In this document: positions 15,337 to 22,799 of the stretch, one piece after another | Layout of the letters: each line of letters opens with the position of its first letter | Position numbering within the stretch: position 1 is the first letter of the stretch | Assembly: GCA_023251755.1 (NCBI GenBank) | Contig: JAHEYF010000024.1 | Coordinates: 1-52,959, forward strand | Source: Bacteroidota bacterium | GTDB taxonomy: Bacteria; Bacteroidota; Bacteroidia; B-17B0; Aurantibacillaceae | Length of the DNA stretch: 52,959 nt | Direction of reading: 5' to 3' | The notes under the pieces: model-generated | Seen by the model: only the letters and a program-made list of their open reading frames with translations | Told to the model about the DNA's origin: nothing | Databases searched by the model: none | Made by a program: the position numbers and the translations under genes

Positions 15337-16764
15337 ATGAATAATTTTAAACGCAGTCTTGGATTCAGCACCACATTGGCCGTTGTGATAGGGGGGGTAA
15401 TTGGTTCAGGTATTTTTATGAAACCGGCCTTAATGGCTTCTCAGTTGGGTTCGCCCTGGCTGTTGCTTAGTGTATGGGTAGTAGCGGGTTGCATCACCAT
15501 GTTCGGTGCCTTGTCCAATGCCGAAGTGGCCTGTATGTTTCCTGAAACAGGGGGGCAATATGTTTTCTTTAAAAAAATGTACGGCGATGCTTTTGCTTTT
15601 TTTTACGGCTGGGCTTCCTTCACTGTTTTTAATACAGCCGGCAATGCTTCCATTGCTTATGTGTGTTCGCAGTACACCAATTATTTTATCCACCTGCCCC
15701 GCTTCTCTTTATTAACAGAGCATTCGGTTGTGTTTCACATCCCCTGCATCGGTACTATTTTTCCATTGGAAAACATTGGTGTAAAAACACTGACTGTTTT
15801 TTTAGTGGTGGTGTTAAGCCTGCTCAATTCCATCAGCCTGAAAGGAAGTGGTACTTTGCAGCGTTTGCTCACCCTGCTGAAAGCCGTGGCAATTGTACTT
15901 TTAATAGGCGGTATTTTATTTTCTTCCAAAGGTTCTTTTCAACACCTCGGTTCTTCTTCTGCCACCATGCCACAAGGCTGGGCTTTGCTGGGTGCCTACA
16001 TGGCTGCTATAGGAGGGGCCTTCTGGGCTTACGACGGATGGAACAGCATTACTTTTATTGCAGGTGAAATCAAAGACCCTCAGCGGAACATCCCCAAAAG
16101 TCTATTTACAGGCCTTTTGTTTTGTATACTTGTCTATGTCCTCATCAACCTCGCTTACATATACGTATTGCCCCTTCAATCCATGGCTTCCTCTTCTTTT
16201 GTGGCTTCCGACGCTGCAAGTGTAACCTGGGGACTTATGGGCGGAACCATCATTACACTCCTGGTCATTCTTTCTACACTGGGTGCGGCCAATGCCAACA
16301 TCATGTCCAATGCCAGGGTAACCTTTGCACTGAAGGAAGGCAACAGGCTGTTTACCTGGGCGGGTAAAATCCATCCGCGTTTTCAGACACCCGCGAATGC
16401 ACTTGTTTTAAATGCAGTATGGAGCACCATTTTAATTTTCAGCGGCTCCTTTGATATGCTAACCGATATGCTCATCTTTGTGAGCTGGTTCTTTTATGCG
16501 ATGAGCGCCCTGGGGGTCTTTATTCTCCGGCGTAAATTAAAAGATGTACACCGTCCTTACAAGGTCTGGGGATATCCGGTTGTTCCATTTTTGTTTGTAA
16601 GCTTCGCGGCTTTCTTTTTGCTCACTACGCTTTACAACGACATTAGTAATTACAGGAACGGGACAACGCATGTTATTAATTCGCTTTTAGGGGTACTTAT
16701 TACCTGTGTGGGGATACCGGTTTATTATTTTCAGAAAAGTAAGAAAGTGAGAGAGAGTGTGTGA
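15337..16764 (+). CDS. APC-family amino acid permease
   Basis: 475 residues, about 12 membrane helices. The start has the APC signature VIGGVIGSGIFMKPALMA (16-33), which forms the unwound substrate site of helix 1. Helix 6 has GAFWAYDGWNSITFIAGEIKDPQRNIPKS, also typical of the APC (LAT-like) group. Transport of neutral amino acids by antiport or proton symport is likely, but the substrate is unknown. The last residues (KVRESV) and the TGA stop are encoded by 7-nt repeat words of the GTGAGAG family. A seven-G run at 15391-15397 is in frame here. Confidence 0.88.
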   Translation: MNNFKRSLGFSTTLAVVIGGVIGSGIFMKPALMASQLGSPWLLLSVWVVAGCITMFGALSNAEVACMFPETGGQYVFFKKMYGDAFAFFYGWASFTVFNTAGNASIAYVCSQYTNYFIHLPRFSLLTEHSVVFHIPCIGTIFPLENIGVKTLTVFLVVVLSLLNSISLKGSGTLQRLLTLLKAVAIVLLIGGILFSSKGSFQHLGSSSATMPQGWALLGAYMAAIGGAFWAYDGWNSITFIAGEIKDPQRNIPKSLFTGLLFCILVYVLINLAYIYVLPLQSMASSSFVASDAASVTWGLMGGTIITLLVILSTLGAANANIMSNARVTFALKEGNRLFTWAGKIHPRFQTPANALVLNAVWSTILIFSGSFDMLTDMLIFVSWFFYAMSALGVFILRRKLKDVHRPYKVWGYPVVPFLFVSFAAFFLLTTLYNDISNYRNGTTHVINSLLGVLITCVGIPVYYFQKSKKVRESV

Positions 16765-16789
16765 GAGTGAGAATGTGAGAGAGTGAGAA
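16746..16789. repeat. 7-nt periodic words at the permease gene end (GTGAGAG family)
   Basis: Units GTGAGAG, AGAGTGT, GTGAGAG, TGAGAAT, GTGAGAG and AGTGAGA. The first units lie inside the permease gene and provide its stop codon. It is a single arm without a complementary partner; a terminator follows directly. Confidence 0.75.
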
Positions 16790-16792
16790 ACA

Positions 16793-16818
16793 AAAAAAAT
16801 CGTTCGAAGATTTTTTTA
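16793..16818 (+). terminator. A/T-rich terminator after the permease gene
   Basis: AAAAAAATC (about 16793-16801), loop GTTCGAA, GATTTTTTT (16809-16817). The stem is weak in GC but ends in a clean T run. Confidence 0.55.
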
Positions 16819-17055
16819 ATTGAAAAAAATGTTTTTTATTTGCACTGTTGTGTTCTTCATCTTAAACCACACAAAAGAATGTACCTTATAACTACAAAAA
16901 CAAAAAAGGTAGCCTGCAAATACTGGCAGGATAATATATTCTTCTAAATATTCCCTTCATTCCGGTATAACACTATACCCATTTTCATTTTACTATTTCT
17001 AATCATACCTGATCATTCAGGGTTTTATTGTTTTACAATTTTAACATTTTCAATT

Positions 17056-18207
17056 ATGGAGAATCAATCATCCCAATACCTTACAAGGGGTAAAGACTAC
17101 GAATTAAAAGAACAACTTTTTACATTGCCCGGAAAGTATTATACCTCGGAAGATATTTACAAAGAAGAATTAGACAAAATATTTTACAAGCGATGGATAC
17201 TGGTTGGACGTGAAGAACAAATTCCCCATGCAGGCGATTACTTTTTATACAACATCGAGAATGAAAGCCTGATTGTTACAAGGGATGCAGGCAATAAGGT
17301 GAACGCGCATTTTAATGTGTGCCGCCACAGGGGAACACGTATGTGCACAGAAAGCAAAGGCCACTTTGCCGGAAAAAGTATACAATGCCCTTATCACGCA
17401 TGGACCTACAACCTGAAAGGCGAATTAGCCGGCGCCCCTCTGATGAATGAATTAAAACAATTTGATAAAAAGAATTATTCTTTACACAGTGCCAAAGTAC
17501 AGACCTGGGAAGGCTTTATTTTTATCAACATGGACGAGAACCCTACTCCCTTTGAAAAAGAATTTGCACCACTCATCGGGAAATGGACCGATAGAAAGTT
17601 TCCGGAATTAAGAATTGCACACACCATTGAATACAACCTGAAATGCAACTGGAAACTCATCCTACAGAATTACCAGGAATGTTACCACTGTCCGGGGGTT
17701 CATCCCCTGTTGGCCGAGTTGACGCCTTTTCGCGGGGCCAGTCACGATTGTATGCACGGTGGAATACTCGGTGGGTTCATGAACATTACAAAGGAAGGTG
17801 GAAGCATGACGATGAACGGAGAAGCCGCAGGCCCTGCCTTACCAGGTGTTGCAGGAAATGAAAAACAACGAATTTATTATTATTCTATTTACCCCAATAT
17901 GTTGCTGACCCCGCACCCGGATTTTGTATTGTACCATGTCATCACTCCCAAAGGCCCGCACAATGTACAATTGATGTGCAACTGGTTGTTCCGGCCCGAA
18001 GTGATCAATGATCCCAACTATAAAGAGAGCATCGACTCCGCCATAAAATTCTGGGACCTCACCAACCAACAGGACTGGCAGGTGTGCGAACAGATGCAAT
18101 TGGGCGTGGGCTCTAAAAAATTCGGCACCGGGCATTATTCAGGAATGGAAGATGTGCTTTCTGAAATTGACAAAGAAACACTCAGGTCACTCGGGCACAG
18201 TATTTAG
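17056..18207 (+). CDS. Rieske non-heme iron oxygenase, alpha subunit (CntA/GbcA-like)
   Basis: 383 residues. The N-terminal Rieske domain binds a 2Fe-2S cluster through Cys89/His91 (CRHRGTRMC) and Cys111/His114 (CPYHAWTY). The catalytic SRPBCC domain has His211 and His216 (QECYHCPGVHP) and an Asp in FWDLTNQQDW (332-341) for mononuclear iron. Residue 208 between the two centres is Glu, where most ring-hydroxylating oxygenases have Asp; carnitine monooxygenase CntA also has Glu there. This suggests oxidation of a quaternary amine or similar small substrate rather than an aromatic ring. No reductase gene is adjacent. Confidence is high for the family, low for the substrate. Confidence 0.88.
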   Translation: MENQSSQYLTRGKDYELKEQLFTLPGKYYTSEDIYKEELDKIFYKRWILVGREEQIPHAGDYFLYNIENESLIVTRDAGNKVNAHFNVCRHRGTRMCTESKGHFAGKSIQCPYHAWTYNLKGELAGAPLMNELKQFDKKNYSLHSAKVQTWEGFIFINMDENPTPFEKEFAPLIGKWTDRKFPELRIAHTIEYNLKCNWKLILQNYQECYHCPGVHPLLAELTPFRGASHDCMHGGILGGFMNITKEGGSMTMNGEAAGPALPGVAGNEKQRIYYYSIYPNMLLTPHPDFVLYHVITPKGPHNVQLMCNWLFRPEVINDPNYKESIDSAIKFWDLTNQQDWQVCEQMQLGVGSKKFGTGHYSGMEDVLSEIDKETLRSLGHSI

Positions 18208-18378
18208 TGCCTGTACACTGTATGCTGTATATTGTATTCAGACTGTGTGTTTAATTGTATGTTGTACCCTGTACATTGTATCAAGATTGGGCGTATACAC
18301 AGTACAATACACAAAGACTTGATACATGGTACAATGTACAGCCTACAATCTTTAACATTTCGCTAAGAACTAAGAACT
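18205..18378. repeat. 7-nt periodic inverted array (TGTACAT family) after the Rieske gene
   Basis: Starting at the Rieske stop codon, units read TGTACAC, TGTATGC, TGTATAT, TGTATTC, then TGTATGT, TGTACCC, TGTACAT and TGTATCA. The right arm has TGATACA, GGTACAA, TGTACAG and CCTACAA. Two CTAAGAA words of another family close it at 18363-18377, just before the next gene. Confidence 0.88.
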
Positions 18379-18385
18379 TCTACAA

Positions 18386-19915
18386 ATGAAACACAGGGAA
18401 AGTCTTTTTCAACTGATCCGCTCGCTGAACAAAAACGAAAAAGGGTATTTTAAAAAATTTGTTTCCAGCTACAGTTCTACTGAAAAAAGTAATTACATCA
18501 GGCTGTTTGACAGTATCGGCAAGCAAGAGGTATACGATGAACGGAAGATTAAAAAACAATTCGCCCATTCCAATCTGAGTAAAAATTTATCTGTTGCTAA
18601 AAATTACCTTTACAATGCCATTCTAAAAAGTCTGCGTTCGTATTACAAGGAAGATTCTGTAGATGCCGTCGTCAACGATTTATTAAAAGATGTGGGGGTT
18701 CTGCAAAAAAAAGCACTTTACGATCATTGTGGAGAGTTGTTGGAAAAGGCCCGTTTGCTTGCATTAAAACACGAAAAACATTTATTGTTATTGGAAATAC
18801 ACAGCCAGCAATTCAAATTAGAACGGCTTGGATTAAAGGAAAAAAAGTTCAGCAGGGAATCTGCTGTGGAAAAACACAGGGAGGAAACCCGTATACTTGA
18901 CCAGTACAAAAACATACTGGATTATCGTCTGCTGATGAGTAAACTGATAACGATTGACCCCGGCCTGACCAATCAGCATAAAACCACCTTTGATGAAATT
19001 GTTCAATCACCTCTCCTCGCTAATGATATCATCCCTTTAACTTACCAGGCCGGAACACTCTATTACAGCCTGCAAAGCAGGATTCATAATTTTTATCTGT
19101 ACAAGCTCGAAAAAGGTTATGACCTGAACAAACAACAGATTGCATTTATGGAATCGCACGGGGCAATGATGAAGGAAGACACGAACGAGTATTGTACTGT
19201 GTTGTATAGTATATTGTTAAGTCAGCTGGATTTAAAAAAGTACGATGATTTCAAAAGCTCTCTTCCAAAATTAAAAAATTTCGCCTGCAGCTCTCCCGAT
19301 ATGGAAATAAGGATATTTCAACGGGTAGTAACAGTGGAATTGATGTATTTTATACAAAGCGTTCACCTTCAGGAGGGCCTGCTTTATGTTGAAAGCATTC
19401 TGAAAAAACTTAAAAAAAATGAGGAGCTCTTAAGCAAAGGCTATTTATTGGCCATTTACGACAGCATTTCACTGTTGTATTTTTACAATAAAAACTATTG
19501 GCGCTCACTTTATTATGTCAATCAAATCCTCAACAGTAAAGCAGACCTTTTAATTGACCTGAAATGTTTTTCTCATGTTTTTTTTATGATCATACATTAT
19601 GAAACGGGCAACATTGATGAGATTGAACGAATGCATAAAAAAGCAGAAAAATTTATTAAAGACAACAGGGGAACCGGGGGTTTTGAATGGCCTGTGCTTA
19701 AATTTATGGAAACGCTTCCTTCCATTAAAAGTGAATTAAAATTAAAAGAAGCCTTTCGCCAGTTAAAACTTGAAACCAGGAAATTCACAACATCTCCGCA
19801 GGACAAGGTCATCCTTGATTTTTTTGATGTTTCGCTGTGGGCCCAAAGCAAAGAGGAAGCCGTGGAATTAAGTACATTAATGAGAGCAAAAAGCAGCATT
19901 TTATTCGTTCAATAG
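18386..19915 (+). CDS. Large helical (TPR-like) Bacteroidota protein of unknown function
   Basis: 509 residues, entirely soluble, almost all alpha-helical with repeated Leu/Tyr/Lys helix pairs that look TPR-like. The start LFQLIRSLNKNEKGYFKKFVSSYS resembles a group of hypothetical proteins I have met only in Bacteroidota. There is no catalytic motif, signal peptide or membrane segment. The last residues (ILFVQ) and the TAG stop are read from octamer repeat words. The function is unknown; a scaffolding or regulatory role would be a guess. Confidence 0.7.
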   Translation: MKHRESLFQLIRSLNKNEKGYFKKFVSSYSSTEKSNYIRLFDSIGKQEVYDERKIKKQFAHSNLSKNLSVAKNYLYNAILKSLRSYYKEDSVDAVVNDLLKDVGVLQKKALYDHCGELLEKARLLALKHEKHLLLLEIHSQQFKLERLGLKEKKFSRESAVEKHREETRILDQYKNILDYRLLMSKLITIDPGLTNQHKTTFDEIVQSPLLANDIIPLTYQAGTLYYSLQSRIHNFYLYKLEKGYDLNKQQIAFMESHGAMMKEDTNEYCTVLYSILLSQLDLKKYDDFKSSLPKLKNFACSSPDMEIRIFQRVVTVELMYFIQSVHLQEGLLYVESILKKLKKNEELLSKGYLLAIYDSISLLYFYNKNYWRSLYYVNQILNSKADLLIDLKCFSHVFFMIIHYETGNIDEIERMHKKAEKFIKDNRGTGGFEWPVLKFMETLPSIKSELKLKEAFRQLKLETRKFTTSPQDKVILDFFDVSLWAQSKEEAVELSTLMRAKSSILFVQ

Positions 19916-19992
19916 TTCACTCGTTTATTCGTTTAATAGTTCAAACGAAACAGCTCAACAAAAGAACAAATAAACGAGTGAACTATTAAACA
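19901..19992. repeat. 8-nt periodic inverted array (GTTTATTC family) between convergent genes
   Basis: TTTTATTC, GTTCAATA, GTTCACTC, GTTTATTC and GTTTAATA, then AACAAAAG, AACAAATA, AACGAGTG and AACTATTA. The first two words are inside the 509-residue gene and give it its last residues and stop codon. The far end abuts the stop codon of the ceramidase-like gene. Confidence 0.9.
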
Positions 19993-20772
19993 AACCTGCG
20001 TTTGTACAAACCCGCTAAAAACAACAGGGGCGCTGCTGCTGCGCAAATATGTTTGATGCTGTGACCACTAAGGATGTTCCCACACCCAAAAACAGGGTGG
20101 TCAAAGGTTTCGAATAGTTTTGAAATTAAATAAGCCAGTAACAGCAACCAGGTGTATTTATTGGTGTTGAACTTTGACTTAAAAAGTAGCATAATTAGGG
20201 GGGGTCAGCAACATGGGCAAAAATTGTACGAGCCCGTATAAACGAAGGTCGCCCCTGCCCTTGCCCTCGGTTATGTGCCAGTACAACACCGACACAATTC
20301 CGATCACAAGCAATGGAACTAAAAAAGCCTTCCCTGCTTTTAAGCTTATCATCTCTCCGATGATAATTGAAAAAAAAGCCATAAACGAAATCGTCATCGG
20401 CAGGCGGTCCCACAACAAGGTTTCATTAGCAGGATGAAGATGGTAATAAGACGAACCGATACCGGTAAGAAAAATACCCAGAAAAAAGGTCAGCTTATTG
20501 ATAAAAAGTTCCTGAAACATGCCTTGCGGTTTTCTTTTTACAAGACAATACAGGGCCAATATTCCAACCACAACAAATGGGAAATTGGAGATTACATTCC
20601 AGAAATTGGGTATACCAGCGTATTGCCTGCTGTCTGCAAAGTGGTGATAAACGGGGTCCTGTGCAATGGGTTGAAAAAGAAAGACTGAAAGAATCCCGCT
20701 TACACTTAGCAATAAAAGCAAAGCTATTTTTTTATTCTCCTTAGCCGGTTTGTTCATCTCAATTTGAGTCAA
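19986..20772 (-). pseudogene. Ceramidase-like membrane hydrolase, frame broken at a seven-C run
   Basis: The reading frame runs from 20772 to 20179 (197 codons) and stops. A second frame (20192-19986, 68 codons) continues the same protein. Removing one C from the run at 20204-20198 joins them into 261 residues. The protein belongs to the alkaline ceramidase (CREST) superfamily: multiple membrane helices, HHFADSRQYAGIPNFWNV (44-60), Ser107, His111 and Asp122 in GSSYYHLHP...WDRLPM, and His237/His241 in SGHSIKH of the joined protein. The S-x3-H, H-x10-D and H-x3-H spacings equal those of human ACER3. Two of the three zinc-ligand histidines lie beyond the break, so the short form would be inactive. 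Phase variation, decay and a read error are all possible. Confidence 0.8.
20198..20204. other. Seven-base G/C homopolymer at the ceramidase frameshift
   Basis: GGGGGGG on the plus strand (CCCCCCC in the gene). Six bases would restore the full-length protein; seven give a stop a few codons later. Confidence 0.8.
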
Positions 20773-20965
20773 TAGGATATTAGCCGATTCTTATCACTTG
20801 TTTATTTAAAGATATAAAACTTTGTGGCCTTCAAAAGGTGTTTTGTATACAATTTTTGTTTCTTTGTATACTTTGTTTTACCACACAGGTAAAATTTTGT
20901 ATTATGCAAAACGGGATGTATAATTGTATTAACATCCAAATGAGTACAAACCAACCCTTATAACC

Positions 20966-22675
20966 ATGAAAAAAAGATTACTCCTGACAGTTTTGGTATT
21001 GATCAGCGTTCATTTCTTAAATGCTCAAACAAATCAAACTGCTCCTGCAACCCGCCTTAGCCATATAATGAGCAATGAAGAAAAATTATTGTTCAGTAAA
21101 ATGGGCAACAACCTGGTGGCCTCTGTTGCGCCACAATCACCAGTAAGGAACATTGCTGAGTTTGAACCCAACGAAGCGGCTATCATTTCCTATTCGGGTG
21201 AGTTTGGAATACCCACCTCTTTAATAAAGGATTTATCCATTGATACCAAACTGATTGTTGTAACTTCCAGTTCCGATCAGTCTTCATGCAACAGTACACT
21301 CCAGGCCATTTCGGGCATTAACATGTCCAATGTTCAGCTGTTGGTAGCCAATGTTGATTCATACTGGGCCAGGGATTACACCGGCTGGTTTATTGCCGAT
21401 GGAAACAACCACGTTGGCATTGTTGATTTTAAATACAACCGGCCAAGGCCAAACGATGATGCGATTCCTGTGAAAGAAGGCACTCTTTTAAACCTTTCGG
21501 TATACGCCATGCCTGTTACCCACACCGGTGGAAACTGGATGTGTGATGGAATGGGCATTGCCACTTCAACCGACCTGGTATGGGACGAAAACACCAGTCT
21601 TACACATGCCCAGGTCGACCAAAATGTATCCACTTATTTAGGTATCAGCAATTACATGGTGATCAACGATCCCCAGGGCCAGTACATCAAACACATGGAT
21701 TGTTTTGGTAAATTTTTAGCTGTCGACAAAATCCTGATCGATTCCGTTCCTTCATCCGATCCTCAGTTCAGTGCTTACCAGGCCACCGCCGCCTATTATG
21801 CCAACACCAATTGTTCGTATGGCTATAAATACAAGGTGATCCGCCCCTATACATCGGGCAGTGCGAACGGAGAGCCCTATTCCAATTCATTTATCTGCAA
21901 CAATAAAGTATACATTGCTTTAAAAGGAACATCGCACGACAATGCCGCACTAAGTACCTACCAAAATGCCATGCCGGGTTATACCATTAAAGGTTACCTG
22001 GGCTCAAGCGCCACCCCCTGGGAGTCTACCGATGCCCTGCATTGCCGTGTGCATGAAATTCCAGACAGGGGCATGTTGTACATTAATCATATCCCGCTTC
22101 ATGGTAAAGTGTGTTCAACTACCGGATATACCATTAATGCAAGCGCAGTTTCTTATTCCAGCACCAATCTTAAAGCCGGATATCCCCTCATCAAATTCAG
22201 GTTCAATGGCGGAGCCTGGGATTCTGTAGCCATGACTCTTACTTCAGGAAACAATTACCAGGGCATTATCCCCAGTCAGGTCAATGGTACCCAGATTCAG
22301 TATTATATTAAAGCTATGGATGTTTCCAACAAAATTGCAAATCATCCTTTTATTGGAGCTCCCGATCCACACGTTTTCACAGCCGAATGTACAGTGGGCA
22401 TTGAAAACGCGCCGGAGTTTGAAACTTATTTTAACACCTATCCGAATCCAAGCGATGGTAATTTTTATGTATACCTCGATTCAAAAAGAAATTGCACAGC
22501 AAGTATAAAAGTGTCTAATGTGCTGGGACAAGCTGTATACAACGAAATCATACACCCGGCTATTGGCGTTAACTTAATGAACGTCAACATCTGCAACAAG
22601 GTAAGTGAAGGGATTTATTTTATTGAATTTAAAACAGACAGGGAAAGCATTACTAAGCAGATCATTATCCGGTAG
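20966..22675 (+). CDS. Peptidylarginine deiminase of the Porphyromonas PPAD type, T9SS-exported
   Basis: 569 residues: signal peptide (1-20), deiminase domain (about 60-375), Ig-like domain (about 385-475) and T9SS type A sorting domain (about 485-569, TYPNPSDGNFYVY...LGQAVYN...GIYFIEF). PPAD converts C-terminal arginine of peptides to citrulline and ammonia. Every key PPAD residue I remember has an equivalent: Trp134, Asp137, Arg159, Arg161, Tyr240, His243, Asp245, Asn307 and the nucleophile Cys360, corresponding to PPAD W127, D130, R152, R154, Y233, H236, D238, N297 and C351. The offset is constant (7) up to residue 245, then 10 and 9. The Arg159/Arg161 pair, which in PPAD grips the substrate carboxylate, argues against plain agmatine deiminase. 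It has a 3' octamer array. Confidence 0.88.
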   Translation: MKKRLLLTVLVLISVHFLNAQTNQTAPATRLSHIMSNEEKLLFSKMGNNLVASVAPQSPVRNIAEFEPNEAAIISYSGEFGIPTSLIKDLSIDTKLIVVTSSSDQSSCNSTLQAISGINMSNVQLLVANVDSYWARDYTGWFIADGNNHVGIVDFKYNRPRPNDDAIPVKEGTLLNLSVYAMPVTHTGGNWMCDGMGIATSTDLVWDENTSLTHAQVDQNVSTYLGISNYMVINDPQGQYIKHMDCFGKFLAVDKILIDSVPSSDPQFSAYQATAAYYANTNCSYGYKYKVIRPYTSGSANGEPYSNSFICNNKVYIALKGTSHDNAALSTYQNAMPGYTIKGYLGSSATPWESTDALHCRVHEIPDRGMLYINHIPLHGKVCSTTGYTINASAVSYSSTNLKAGYPLIKFRFNGGAWDSVAMTLTSGNNYQGIIPSQVNGTQIQYYIKAMDVSNKIANHPFIGAPDPHVFTAECTVGIENAPEFETYFNTYPNPSDGNFYVYLDSKRNCTASIKVSNVLGQAVYNEIIHPAIGVNLMNVNICNKVSEGIYFIEFKTDRESITKQIIIR

Positions 22676-22798
22676 ATTAGAGGGTTCGAAAGTTAGAAGG
22701 TTCGAAAGTTAGAAAGTTGAAACGTTGCAAAGCTATTCAATCGTTTAACTAACTTTCTAACCTTCGAACTTTCAAACTTTTCAACTTTCAAACTTACT
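22676..22798. repeat. 8-nt periodic inverted array (GGTTCGAA family) between convergent genes
   Basis: GGTTCGAA, AGTTAGAA, GGTTCGAA, AGTTAGAA, AGTTGAAA and CGTTGCAA, then AACTTTCT, AACCTTCG, AACTTTCA, AACTTTTC, AACTTTCA and AACTTACT. It fills the space between the stop codons of the deiminase and the class III aminotransferase. Different words from the GTTTATTC family, but the same 8-nt period. Confidence 0.9.
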
Positions 22799-22799
22799 A

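Noticed and set aside
16909..16935. Hairpin CCTGC/GCAGG before the Rieske gene as a riboswitch
   Set aside because: A single 5-bp stem without any recognised riboswitch core.
22676..22798. Ordinary intrinsic terminator between convergent genes
   Set aside because: No GC-rich stem or T run; the 8-nt periodic arms explain the symmetry better.
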